This document shows, piece after piece, positions 1 through 7,254 of a stretch of DNA of 23,775 nucleotides. Numbering within the stretch: the first letter of the stretch is position 1; every line of letters begins with the position of its first letter. The position numbers were made by a program, and so were the translations under genes. Under the pieces are notes generated by a model, which worked only from the letters and a program-made list of their open reading frames with translations, was not told the DNA's origin and did no database searches. Location: NCBI GenBank assembly GCA_050485365.1, contig JBJHBH010000055.1, forward strand, positions 1 through 23,775, read 5' to 3'. The stretch comes from JARFUG01 sp050485365. Lineage in GTDB: Bacteria; Desulfobacterota; Desulfuromonadia; Desulfuromonadales; JACZKF01.

Positions 1-110
1 CGCCCCCCACTCCGAGGGACGTCATGAACCCATCCCTGGGGGCTTGACTGGCGCCATCCGGGCGCCAGACACCCTCTGCGTGGGCGCCCCGAAACCCTTG
101 GTGAGCAGTT
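1..110 (-). repeat. Dispersed structured repeat, copy 1 (leftward)
   Basis: Read on the minus strand, this segment resembles the elements at 5655-5785 and 23650-23775: a GGGTGTCTGGCGCC arm, a loop, GGCGCCAGTCAAG, then a second small hairpin with loop AGGGAT between CCC and GGG. An outer stem pairs a GAGGG/CGCCC side (about 74-90) with the first 20 bases of the window. The first loop here is CGGAT, not ATGGAC, so this copy is diverged. A shared TCACC lies at its upstream edge (near 101-105). The element may continue beyond the window start. It lies upstream of the efflux operon and points away from it. Confidence 0.65.
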
Positions 111-158
111 AAAAAACTGACGACCTGAGAAACCATTTCAATAGATTGGATCGAGGCA

Positions 159-1586
159 ATGAATAGTGGCAGGACCAAAATCATTATCGTCCTTCTCGCA
201 CTGGCGGTGCTCGTCCTGGGGGGTGTCGTCTTCTGGCAGGGACGCCATGCCGGACACGACCACGCCGCCGGGGATGCCGTCGTACAGTACACCTGCGGCA
301 TGCACCCCTTCATCATTCAGGACGGTCCGGGGACGTGTCCGATCTGCGGCATGCGCCTCACTCCCATGCGCGCCGACGCTCCGAGCGCTCCCGCCGAGCA
401 GCAGATCCGCCACTGGGTCTCGCCGATGGATCCGACCTATGTGCGCGACGAGCCGGGGCAGGACTACATGGGGCACGATCTCGTGCCGGTCTACGTCGAC
501 GGCGCCGCGCCCGGGCAGATCGTCATCGATCCGGTCACCATTCAGAATCTGGGGCTGCGCACCGAGATCGCCCAGGTGCGCGACATCACCCGCACCGTGC
601 GCACCGTGGGACGCATCGACTACGACGAGGCGCGCCAGTATTCCGTCAACAGCAAGATCGAGGGGTGGATCGAGAAGCTGCACGTTCGCGAGACGGGGCG
701 GCAGGTGCGCCGGGGAGAACCGCTTCTGGAAATCTACAGCCCCGAGCTCGTCGCGGCCCAGCAGGAGTTTTTGCTGGCGGTGCGCAACCGCAACAATCTC
801 AGCGGCCAGAGCCGCAACGGATTCGCCGCCGGAGCCGACCGTCTGATGGAAGCGGCCCGCACCCGCCTCAAGTTCTGGGACATCTCCGAGGCGCAGATTG
901 CCGAGATCGAGCGCAGCGGACAGGTGCAAAAGACGATGACGCTGCACGCGCCGGCCGGCGGAGTCGTCACCGACAAGGCCGCCTTCGAGGGGATGGCGGT
1001 CATGGCCGGCACCGAGCTTTTCCGGCTGGCCGACCTCTCCCGGGTCTGGGTGATCGCCGAGATCTACGAGTTCGACCTCCCCTGGTTGCGCGAAGGGCAG
1101 CAGGCGACGGTCGAGCTCCCCTACGCCCGCGGGGTGTCGCTTCCCGCCCGGGTCGACTTCATCTATCCCTATCTGCAGGGCGAGACGCGCACCCAGCGGG
1201 TCCGCCTCGAGCTCGACAACCCCCGGCAGGAGCTGCGCCCCGAGATGTTCGTCAACGTTCAGCTCGAGGCCGCCAGCAAGGAGGGGATCGTCGCGGTGCC
1301 GGTCAACGCCGTCCTCTACTCGGGGACGGGGCAGCGCGTCTTCGTCCACCTCGGCGATGGGCGCTTCGAGCCGCGCTCGGTACAGGTCGGGCTGCAGAGC
1401 GAGGACGGCTGGATCGAAATCGTCTCGGGAGTGCGCGAGGGGGAGATCGTCGTCACCTCGGCCCAATTCATGCTCGACTCCGAGAGCCGCCTGCAGGAGG
1501 CGGTGCAGAAGATGCTGCAGCCGCGGGTCCACGAGCCGCCGCAGGTCCACGACGATCACGACGACCTGGACGATCTGTTCAATTGA
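159..1586 (+). CDS. cusB: CusB-type RND efflux periplasmic adaptor with heavy-metal-binding domain
   Basis: Membrane-fusion (adaptor) subunit of a heavy-metal RND efflux system; it would link the inner-membrane pump encoded next to an outer-membrane channel and hand over Cu(I)/Ag(I). The 475-aa product has an N-terminal membrane segment (about residues 8-26) and a His-containing stretch. A heavy-metal-binding domain follows at residues 44-70 (YTCGMHP, then CPICGM: Cys46, His49, Cys60, Cys63), with a second degenerate copy around WVSPMDP...MGHDLVP that lacks the cysteines. The rest is the adaptor barrel/lipoyl/beta-barrel core, and the C-terminus is His/Asp-rich (HDDHDD). The start is ATG at 159 with a weak GAGG just upstream. 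The pump gene follows after 153 bp that contain an odd repeat. No outer-membrane CusC gene or metal regulator lies in the window. The family call is firm; metal specificity is inferred from the pump. Confidence 0.92.
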   Translation: MNSGRTKIIIVLLALAVLVLGGVVFWQGRHAGHDHAAGDAVVQYTCGMHPFIIQDGPGTCPICGMRLTPMRADAPSAPAEQQIRHWVSPMDPTYVRDEPGQDYMGHDLVPVYVDGAAPGQIVIDPVTIQNLGLRTEIAQVRDITRTVRTVGRIDYDEARQYSVNSKIEGWIEKLHVRETGRQVRRGEPLLEIYSPELVAAQQEFLLAVRNRNNLSGQSRNGFAAGADRLMEAARTRLKFWDISEAQIAEIERSGQVQKTMTLHAPAGGVVTDKAAFEGMAVMAGTELFRLADLSRVWVIAEIYEFDLPWLREGQQATVELPYARGVSLPARVDFIYPYLQGETRTQRVRLELDNPRQELRPEMFVNVQLEAASKEGIVAVPVNAVLYSGTGQRVFVHLGDGRFEPRSVQVGLQSEDGWIEIVSGVREGEIVVTSAQFMLDSESRLQEAVQKMLQPRVHEPPQVHDDHDDLDDLFN

Positions 1587-1589
1587 GGC

Positions 1590-1727
1590 AGGCGCGAGGC
1601 ACGAGGCGCGAGGCGCGAGGAGAAACACCCCTGGTCAAAGCCTGAGTCTTTCCCTGGAGCCCAGAGTCTAGCGCCACGGATTTATTGATTTTCCCAGAGC
1701 CTAGCGCCTCGTGCCTAGTGCCTTCTT
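1590..1727. repeat. Heptad-periodic inverted repeat between cusB and cusA
   Basis: The left arm is a 7-nt-period tandem tract AGGCGCG-AGGCACG-AGGCGCG-AGGCGCG (1590-1617). The right arm is the inverted type CCTAGCG-CCTCGTG-CCTAGTG-CCTTCTT (1700-1727). A 13-bp perfect inverted repeat pairs 1597-1609 with 1704-1716. The tract fills most of the cusB-cusA gap and would form a long hairpin in the operon mRNA. A similar architecture occurs at 12440-12520. No coding potential is apparent. Confidence 0.75.
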
Positions 1728-1739
1728 TTGGATTCAATC

Positions 1740-4700
1740 ATGCTTGAAAATATAATTGAATGGTCGAGCCGCAACCGCTTCATGGTCATCCTCGCGACGG
1801 TCTTCATCATCGTCGGGGGGATCTGGGCGCTGCGCAACATCCCCATCGACGCCATCCCCGACCTCTCGGACGTGCAGGTGATCATCTTCACCGAATACCC
1901 GGGGCAGGCGCCGCAGGTGGTGGAGGACCAGGTCACCTATCCGCTGACGACGCAGATGCTCGCCGTCCCCGGCGCCAAGGACGTGCGCGGATACTCCTTC
2001 TTCGGCTATTCCTTCGTCTACATCATCTTCGAGGATGGCACCGACATCTACTGGGCGCGCTCCCGAGTCCTCGAATACCTCAACTATGCCGCGGGGCGCC
2101 TCCCCGCCGGGGTGACCCCTACCCTCGGCCCCGACGCCACCGGCGTCGGCTGGGTCTACCAGTACGTCCTTCAGAGCGACCGGCACGATCTGCAGCAGCT
2201 GCGCTCCATCCAGGACTGGTTTTTGCGCTACGAGCTGGCGGCCCTCGAAGGGGTCTCCGAAGTGGCGAGCCTCGGCGGCTTCGTCAAGCAGTACCAGGTG
2301 GTCGTCGATCCGAACCGTCTGCGCGCCTACAACATCTCCATCAATATGCTCGAGATGGCGATCAAGCGCGCCAATCTCGACGTCGGCGGCGGCGCCGTGG
2401 AGATGGCCGAGACCGAGTTCATGGTGCGTACCACCGGCGGCTACATCGCGTCGGTGGAGGACGTCGCCGACATCGTCATCATGGCGACCCCCGAGGGGAC
2501 GCCGGTGCGCGTGCGGGACGTGGCGCGGGTGACCCTCGGCCCCGACATGCGCCGCGGCGTGGCCGAGCTCGACGGGGAAGGGGAGGTCGTCGGCGGCATC
2601 ATCGTCATGCGCTTCGGCGAGAACGCCCGCGCCGTCATCGAGCGCGTCGAGGCGAAGCTCGAGGAGCTCAGGCCCGGCCTCCCCGAAGGGGTGGAGATCG
2701 TCACCGTGTACGACCGCTCGGGGCTCATCGACCGCGCGGTGTCGAACCTGCAGCAAAAGCTCATCGAAGAGAGCATCGTCGTCGCCCTGGTGATCATCCT
2801 CTTCCTCTTTCATCTGCCGAGCGCCGCCGTCGTCATCTTCGCGCTGCCCATCGGCATCCTGATGTCGTTCATCGTCATGCAGATTCAGGGGATCAACGTC
2901 AACATCATGAGCCTGGGGGGGATCGCCATCGCCATCGGCACCATGGTCGACTCGGCGATCATCATGGTGGAGAACGCCCACAAACGCCTGGAGCGCGAGC
3001 CCGACCGGCCGCGCACCGAGGTCATCATCGACGCGGCCAAGGAGGTCGGCCCCACCATCTTCTTCGCCCTGCTGGTGATCACCGTCTCCTTCGCGCCGGT
3101 CTTCACCCTGCAGGAGCAGGCCGGTCGCCTCTTCAAGCCTCTGGCCTTCACCAAGACGTACGCCATGGCGGCGGCCTCCATCATCTCCATCACCCTGGTG
3201 CCGGTGCTGATGGTCTGGTTCATCCGTGGAAAGGTGCGCAAGGAGACGGACAACCCCGTCAACCGCGTCCTGATCAACGGCTACCGGCCGGTGGTCGACT
3301 TCGTTCTGCACTGGCGCAAGACGACGCTGCTGGTGGCGCTGCTGCTGACCGTCTCCATCGCCTGGCCGATCAGCAAGATGGGGTCGGAGTTCATGCCGCC
3401 GCTCTACGAGGGGGACCTGCTCTACATGCCGACGACGCTGCCGGGGGTCTCGGTCACCAAGGCCCGCGAACTGCTGCAGCAGACCGACCGCATCATCGCC
3501 TCGTTCCCCGAGGTTCAGCACGCCTTCGGCAAGATCGGCCGCGCCGAGACGGCCACCGACCCTGCGCCGATGATGATGATCGAGACGACGATCATGCTCA
3601 GGCCCGAGAACGAGTGGCGCACGCTCCACGTCCACCGCTTCTATTCGGAGTGGCCCACCTGGCTCTCCTACCCCTGGCGCTGGATCTGGCCCGAGGAGCG
3701 CACCATCACGCCCGAGGAGCTCATCGACGAGCTCAACGCGGCCGTTCACTTCCCGGGGCTGACCAATGCCTGGACGATGCCGATCCGCACCCGCATCGAC
3801 ATGCTCTCCACCGGCATCCGCACCCCCGTCGGCATCAAGGTCATGGGGGAGGATCTCAACGAGCTGGCTCGTTTGGGCGAAGAGATCGAGGCGGTGGTGC
3901 GCGTGCTGCCGGGGACTCTGTCGGCCATCGCCGAGCGCGCCGTCGGGGGGTACTTCCTCGACATCGACATCGACCGCCGGGCCGCCTCGCGCTACGGGGT
4001 CAACATCGGCGACATCCAGGACGTCATCCAGACCGCCGTCGGCGGGATGAGCGTCACCGAGACGGTCGAGGGGCTGGAGCGCTATCCGGTCAACATCCGC
4101 TACGAGCGCGACTTCCGCAGCGACCCCGAGGCCCTCAAGCGCATCTTGGTGCCGGCCCCCGGCGGGCGGCAGATTCCGCTGGGGCAGATGGTCGAGATCA
4201 ACGTGCGCAACGACCCCGACAGCATCAAGAGCGAGAACGCGCGGCGCACCGCCTGGGTCTACGTCGACATCCGCGACATCGACGTCGGCACCTACGTCGA
4301 GAACGCCCGCCGCGCGGTGGCCGAGAACATCACCTTGCCGCCGGGATACAGCATCGTATGGAGCGGCCAGTACGAGTACATCGAGGCGACCCGGGCGCGC
4401 CTGATGGTGATCATCCCCCTGACGATCCTCATCATCTTCGTCCTGATCTACCTGAGCACCCGCTCGGCGGTGAAGACGGGGATCATCTTCCTGGCCGTCC
4501 CCTTCTCGCTGGTGGGGGCGTACTGGCTGATGTATCTGCTCGGCTACAACATGTCGATCGGGGTGTGGGTCGGCCTCATCGCCCTGGCGGGGCTGTCGGC
4601 CGAGACGGGGGTCGTCATGCTCCTCTACCTCGATATCGCTTACCAGCGGTGGAAGGATGAGGGGCGCATGCTCACCCGGGGCGATCTGCACCAGGCGATC

Positions 4701-4943
4701 CAGTACGGCGCGGTGCAGCGCATCCGCCCCAAGGTCATGACGGTGGTGACGATCATCGCCGGCCTGCTCCCCATCATGTGGAGCACCGGCGCGGGCTCCG
4801 ACGTCATGAAGCGCATCGCCGCCCCCATGGTCGGTGGGGCCGTGACGTCGCTGCTCGTCATCATGCTCGTCACGCCGGTCCTCTACTACATCTGGCGTTC
4901 CAGAAGCGTCGACAAGTCGATGGTTCCGACCGTCGAGGGATAA
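1740..4943 (+). CDS. cusA: CusA-type Cu(I)/Ag(I) RND efflux pump
   Basis: Inner-membrane proton-driven pump of the heavy-metal RND family, expected to export Cu(I)/Ag(I) with the CusB-like adaptor. With ATG 1740 the product has 1067 aa and begins MLENIIEWSSRNR, the usual family start; an in-frame TTG at 1728 adds only four residues and has no better ribosome site. The TM4 segment GTMVDSAIIMVEN carries the proton-relay acidic residue. The three methionines of the E. coli CusA metal site (M573, M623, M672) have counterparts: M563 (YMPTTLPG), M613 (MMIETT) and M688 (RIDMLSTG). The first two keep the same 50-residue spacing; the third is shifted by an insertion of about 26 residues rich in Trp/Pro (around YSEWPTW...WRWIWPEE). 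This supports monovalent Cu/Ag rather than Co/Zn/Cd. The long antisense frame is a composition shadow. Confidence 0.95.
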   Translation: MLENIIEWSSRNRFMVILATVFIIVGGIWALRNIPIDAIPDLSDVQVIIFTEYPGQAPQVVEDQVTYPLTTQMLAVPGAKDVRGYSFFGYSFVYIIFEDGTDIYWARSRVLEYLNYAAGRLPAGVTPTLGPDATGVGWVYQYVLQSDRHDLQQLRSIQDWFLRYELAALEGVSEVASLGGFVKQYQVVVDPNRLRAYNISINMLEMAIKRANLDVGGGAVEMAETEFMVRTTGGYIASVEDVADIVIMATPEGTPVRVRDVARVTLGPDMRRGVAELDGEGEVVGGIIVMRFGENARAVIERVEAKLEELRPGLPEGVEIVTVYDRSGLIDRAVSNLQQKLIEESIVVALVIILFLFHLPSAAVVIFALPIGILMSFIVMQIQGINVNIMSLGGIAIAIGTMVDSAIIMVENAHKRLEREPDRPRTEVIIDAAKEVGPTIFFALLVITVSFAPVFTLQEQAGRLFKPLAFTKTYAMAAASIISITLVPVLMVWFIRGKVRKETDNPVNRVLINGYRPVVDFVLHWRKTTLLVALLLTVSIAWPISKMGSEFMPPLYEGDLLYMPTTLPGVSVTKARELLQQTDRIIASFPEVQHAFGKIGRAETATDPAPMMMIETTIMLRPENEWRTLHVHRFYSEWPTWLSYPWRWIWPEERTITPEELIDELNAAVHFPGLTNAWTMPIRTRIDMLSTGIRTPVGIKVMGEDLNELARLGEEIEAVVRVLPGTLSAIAERAVGGYFLDIDIDRRAASRYGVNIGDIQDVIQTAVGGMSVTETVEGLERYPVNIRYERDFRSDPEALKRILVPAPGGRQIPLGQMVEINVRNDPDSIKSENARRTAWVYVDIRDIDVGTYVENARRAVAENITLPPGYSIVWSGQYEYIEATRARLMVIIPLTILIIFVLIYLSTRSAVKTGIIFLAVPFSLVGAYWLMYLLGYNMSIGVWVGLIALAGLSAETGVVMLLYLDIAYQRWKDEGRMLTRGDLHQAIQYGAVQRIRPKVMTVVTIIAGLLPIMWSTGAGSDVMKRIAAPMVGGAVTSLLVIMLVTPVLYYIWRSRSVDKSMVPTVEG

Positions 4944-4999
4944 CCGGAATCGTTGTCGGGGCGCAGAGCCCCGACCCTCATAACCCAAGGAGAATCGAG

Positions 5000-5461
5000 A
5001 TGAAAAAGGCAATCGCACTTCTTTTGACGGCGGCGTTCGTCGCAACCTCCTTCGCCCCGGCATTCGCACGATCCGCGCACGATCACGGCCATGGTCACGG
5101 CGCGGCGGGGCATGAAGAGATGATCATGGTCGGCGAGAAGGTCGTCGATGGCGTGCGCGGCGAAGCACACCTCAATGACGTGGAGGCCGAGATGAAGAGG
5201 GCGGGGATGCCGATGACTCACCACTTCATGATCGCCTTCGAGGACGAGGGGAGCAAACAGGCGATCACCGAAGGTCGCGTGGCCCTGCGCGTCACCTCGC
5301 CCGACGGCAACACGAGCAACCCTGTTCGCCTGATCGGGATGGACGGACACTTCGGCGCCGACATCACCCTCAGCCAGAAGGGGGAATACGCCTTCGAGGT
5401 CGGCAGCCGCCTCCCCGACGACAAGACGCGCCAGTTCGAGTTCACCTATGTGATCGAGTAA
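5000..5461 (+). CDS. His-rich periplasmic YtkA-like protein of the efflux operon
   Basis: The 153-aa protein has a clear signal peptide (MKKAIALLLTAAFVATSFAP..AFA, cleavage near residue 23). A His-rich segment DHGHGHG follows, then several Met/His (GMPMTHHFM), then an Ig-like beta region resembling the YtkA/FixH type (RVALRVTSPDG..., GMDGHFGADITL..KGEYAFEV). It is probably a periplasmic metal-binding or metallochaperone partner of the pump; that role is inferred from composition and position, 56 bp after cusA. ATG 5000 is chosen because AAGGAG sits just upstream (4987-4992) and it begins the signal peptide; a longer frame from 4778 would overlap cusA and bury the signal sequence. It is the last gene before a strong terminator. 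Confidence 0.75.
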   Translation: MKKAIALLLTAAFVATSFAPAFARSAHDHGHGHGAAGHEEMIMVGEKVVDGVRGEAHLNDVEAEMKRAGMPMTHHFMIAFEDEGSKQAITEGRVALRVTSPDGNTSNPVRLIGMDGHFGADITLSQKGEYAFEVGSRLPDDKTRQFEFTYVIE

Positions 5462-5484
5462 CGTCGGGCCGGCAGCCCATATTG

Positions 5485-5532
5485 CACGCAAAAGAGCCGC
5501 ACGGACGAACCTCCTTGCGGCTCTTTTGCGTG
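5485..5532. terminator. Strong bidirectional-type intrinsic terminator after the efflux operon
   Basis: A perfect 16-bp inverted repeat (5486-5501 with 5516-5531, extended by one C-G pair) has a 14-nt loop. Its core GAGCCGCA/TGCGGCTC is flanked by AAAA on the left and TTTT on the right, the classic layout on either strand. It begins 24 bp after the His-rich protein gene. Confidence 0.85.
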
Positions 5533-5654
5533 GCGGCTGCCTCTAAATTGGGCAGCGTTGCCGTGCGCTGCATCGCAGAGAGGATCGCGTGCCCCTGAAG
5601 TGCCGAGGAATCGGGGCTTCAGAGGTTGGCGAGCCTTTTGCAATAAATCGGGTG
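5533..5654. other. Intergenic stretch with small hairpins, no gene seen
   Basis: Part of the 440-bp gap before nifE. It holds a 6-bp hairpin GCTGCC/GGCAGC near 5535-5556. It also holds two mutually exclusive pairings near 5592-5625: CCCC with GGGG, or CTGAAG with CTTCAG. No convincing ribosome site plus reading frame and no clear -24/-12 nif promoter were recognised by eye. Confidence 0.4.
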
Positions 5655-5785
5655 TCTATTCACCTTATGGGGTCGCGGCTCCCATGACAAGGGTGTCTGG
5701 CGCCATGGACGGCGCCGGTCAAGCGGCCATGGACGGCGAAAAGCGCCCCTTGGCATGGGAGGTGGGACCCTATGCTGAACAGTTA
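5655..5785 (+). repeat. Dispersed structured repeat, copy 2 (two AUGGAC-loop hairpins)
   Basis: An outer stem pairs GGGGTC (5669-5674), CTCCCATG (5679-5686) and CAAGGG (5688-5693) with CCCTTG (5747-5752), CATGGGAG (5754-5761) and GACCC (5766-5770). Inside are hairpin A, CTGGCGCC/GGCGCCGG (5697-5704/5711-5718) with loop ATGGAC, and hairpin B, GCC/GGC around a second ATGGAC (5729-5734). The copy at 23650-23775 keeps the folding with base changes. The nifE start is about 115 bp downstream, so it could also act in the nifE leader. Confidence 0.8.
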
Positions 5786-5901
5786 CTAAATCGGAGTCAA
5801 AGGACCCTCATGCCCGCCGAAGGCGCCGGTGCGTGGGGGGAGCCCCTCTCGACGACGCGACGGGACCCGTTTCTGAACTCTTATTCGGAAAGGATCAGCC
5901 C

Positions 5902-7254
5902 GTGTCGCCCAAGCCGAAGATCCGAGAGCTCCTCGACGAGAGCGCCTGCGCCCACAACACCCGCCGCACCTCGGCCTGCAACGCCCCCACCCCCGGCGCG
6001 ACCACCGGCGGGTGCGCCTTCGAGGGGGCGCAGATCTCTCTTTTCCCCTACGCCGACGCCGCCCACCTCGTCCACGGCCCCATCACCTGCCTCGGTGCCT
6101 CGTGGCAGACCCGCGCCACCGGCACGACCCACCCCGGGCGCGACTTCACCCGCATGGGATTCACCACCGACATCGCCAACCGCGACGTCGTCTTTGGCGG
6201 CGAAGAGAAGCTGCGTGCGGCCATCGACTACATCGTCGGGCGCTACGCCCCGCAGGCGCTCTTCATCTACGCCACCTGCGTCACGGCGCTCATCGGCGAC
6301 GACATCGACGCCCTGTGCCGCGCTGCCGAGGAGGCCCACGGCATCCCCATCGTCCCCGTCCACGCCCCCGGCTTCGTCGGCAGCAAGAATCTCGGCAGCC
6401 GCCTGGGGGCCGAGGCCGTCCTGAAGCATCTGGTCGGCACCCGCGAGCCCGAGCATACCACCGATTTCGACGTCAATCTCATCGGCGAATACAACGTCAC
6501 CGGCGACATGTGGCAGTACACCCCCTTGCTCGAAGAAGTGGGGATCCGCGTCCTGTCGACCCTGAGCGGCGACGGGCGCATCGCCGACATCCGCACCGCC
6601 CACCGCGCGAAGCTCAACGTGCTGGTCTGCGCCAAATCGCTCATCTCCTTCACCCGAAAGATGCACGAGATCTACGGCATCCCCTCCGTCAGCGTCTCCT
6701 TCTACGGGCAACGCGACACCGGCAACGCCCTTCGAACCATCGCCGGGGCGTTCGGCGATGCCGCCCTTGTCGCGCGCACCGAAGAGGTCATCCGGCGCGA
6801 AGAGCGTGCCCTCGACGAGAAGCTCGCGCCGTACCGGGCGCTCTTCCGGGGGAAGAAGGCGGTCCTCAACACCGGCGGCAACAAGACGTGGTCCATCGTG
6901 TCGGCCCTTCAGGACCTCGGCGTCGAGGTGGTGGCGACGGCGGTCAAAAAGGCGACGGAGGACGATCGACAACGGGCGCGCACCTACCTGGGGGAGAAGG
7001 GGGCCTTGATGATGAACCCGGGGAACGAGCAGGCGAAGATCATCGACGAGAGCGGCGCCGATCTGCTGCTGGCCGGGGGGCGCAGCCTCTACACGGCGAT
7101 CAAAAAGCGCATCGCCTTCATCGACGTCAATCAGGAGAAAAAGAAGAGCTACGGCGGCTACGGGGGGCTGCTGAATCTGGCCGAGGATGTGAAGAACGCC
7201 CTGGAGAACCCCGTCTTCAGGAACGTCGCGAGGAGGGCGCCATGGCAGAAGTGA
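5902..7254 (+). CDS. nifE: NifE, FeMo-cofactor scaffold alpha subunit
   Basis: NifE pairs with NifN to form the NifEN scaffold, where the NifB-derived Fe-S core receives molybdenum and homocitrate before insertion into nitrogenase. The 450-aa product begins VSPKPKIRELLDES, the usual NifE start region. It holds the conserved cysteine contexts GGCAFEGAQ, GPITCLGASW and IYATCVTALIGDD that would bind the interface Fe-S cluster, plus NVTGDMW and YGGYGG late in the chain. GTG 5902 is chosen over GTG 5833 because AAAGGA (5889-5894) lies 7 nt upstream and because the extra residues match nothing in the family. The gene overlaps nifN by 13 bp, implying translational coupling and 1:1 synthesis. No nifHDK or nifB is in the window. 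Confidence 0.95.
   Translation: MSPKPKIRELLDESACAHNTRRTSACNAPTPGATTGGCAFEGAQISLFPYADAAHLVHGPITCLGASWQTRATGTTHPGRDFTRMGFTTDIANRDVVFGGEEKLRAAIDYIVGRYAPQALFIYATCVTALIGDDIDALCRAAEEAHGIPIVPVHAPGFVGSKNLGSRLGAEAVLKHLVGTREPEHTTDFDVNLIGEYNVTGDMWQYTPLLEEVGIRVLSTLSGDGRIADIRTAHRAKLNVLVCAKSLISFTRKMHEIYGIPSVSVSFYGQRDTGNALRTIAGAFGDAALVARTEEVIRREERALDEKLAPYRALFRGKKAVLNTGGNKTWSIVSALQDLGVEVVATAVKKATEDDRQRARTYLGEKGALMMNPGNEQAKIIDESGADLLLAGGRSLYTAIKKRIAFIDVNQEKKKSYGGYGGLLNLAEDVKNALENPVFRNVARRAPWQK

Noticed and set aside
1728..1739. TTG 1728 as the cusA start
   Set aside because: It adds four residues absent from the family pattern and has no ribosome site; ATG 1740 fits homologs.
1734..5069. Very long open frame antisense to cusA
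   Set aside because: Its Asp/His/Arg-rich text is a third-position GC artefact opposite a well-recognised pump gene.
5446..5643. Minus-strand 65-codon frame
   Set aside because: It overlaps the terminator hairpin, shows no ribosome site and no recognisable protein features.
5833..5901. Upstream GTG start for nifE
   Set aside because: The extra 23 residues resemble nothing in NifE, and GTG 5902 has a good ribosome site.
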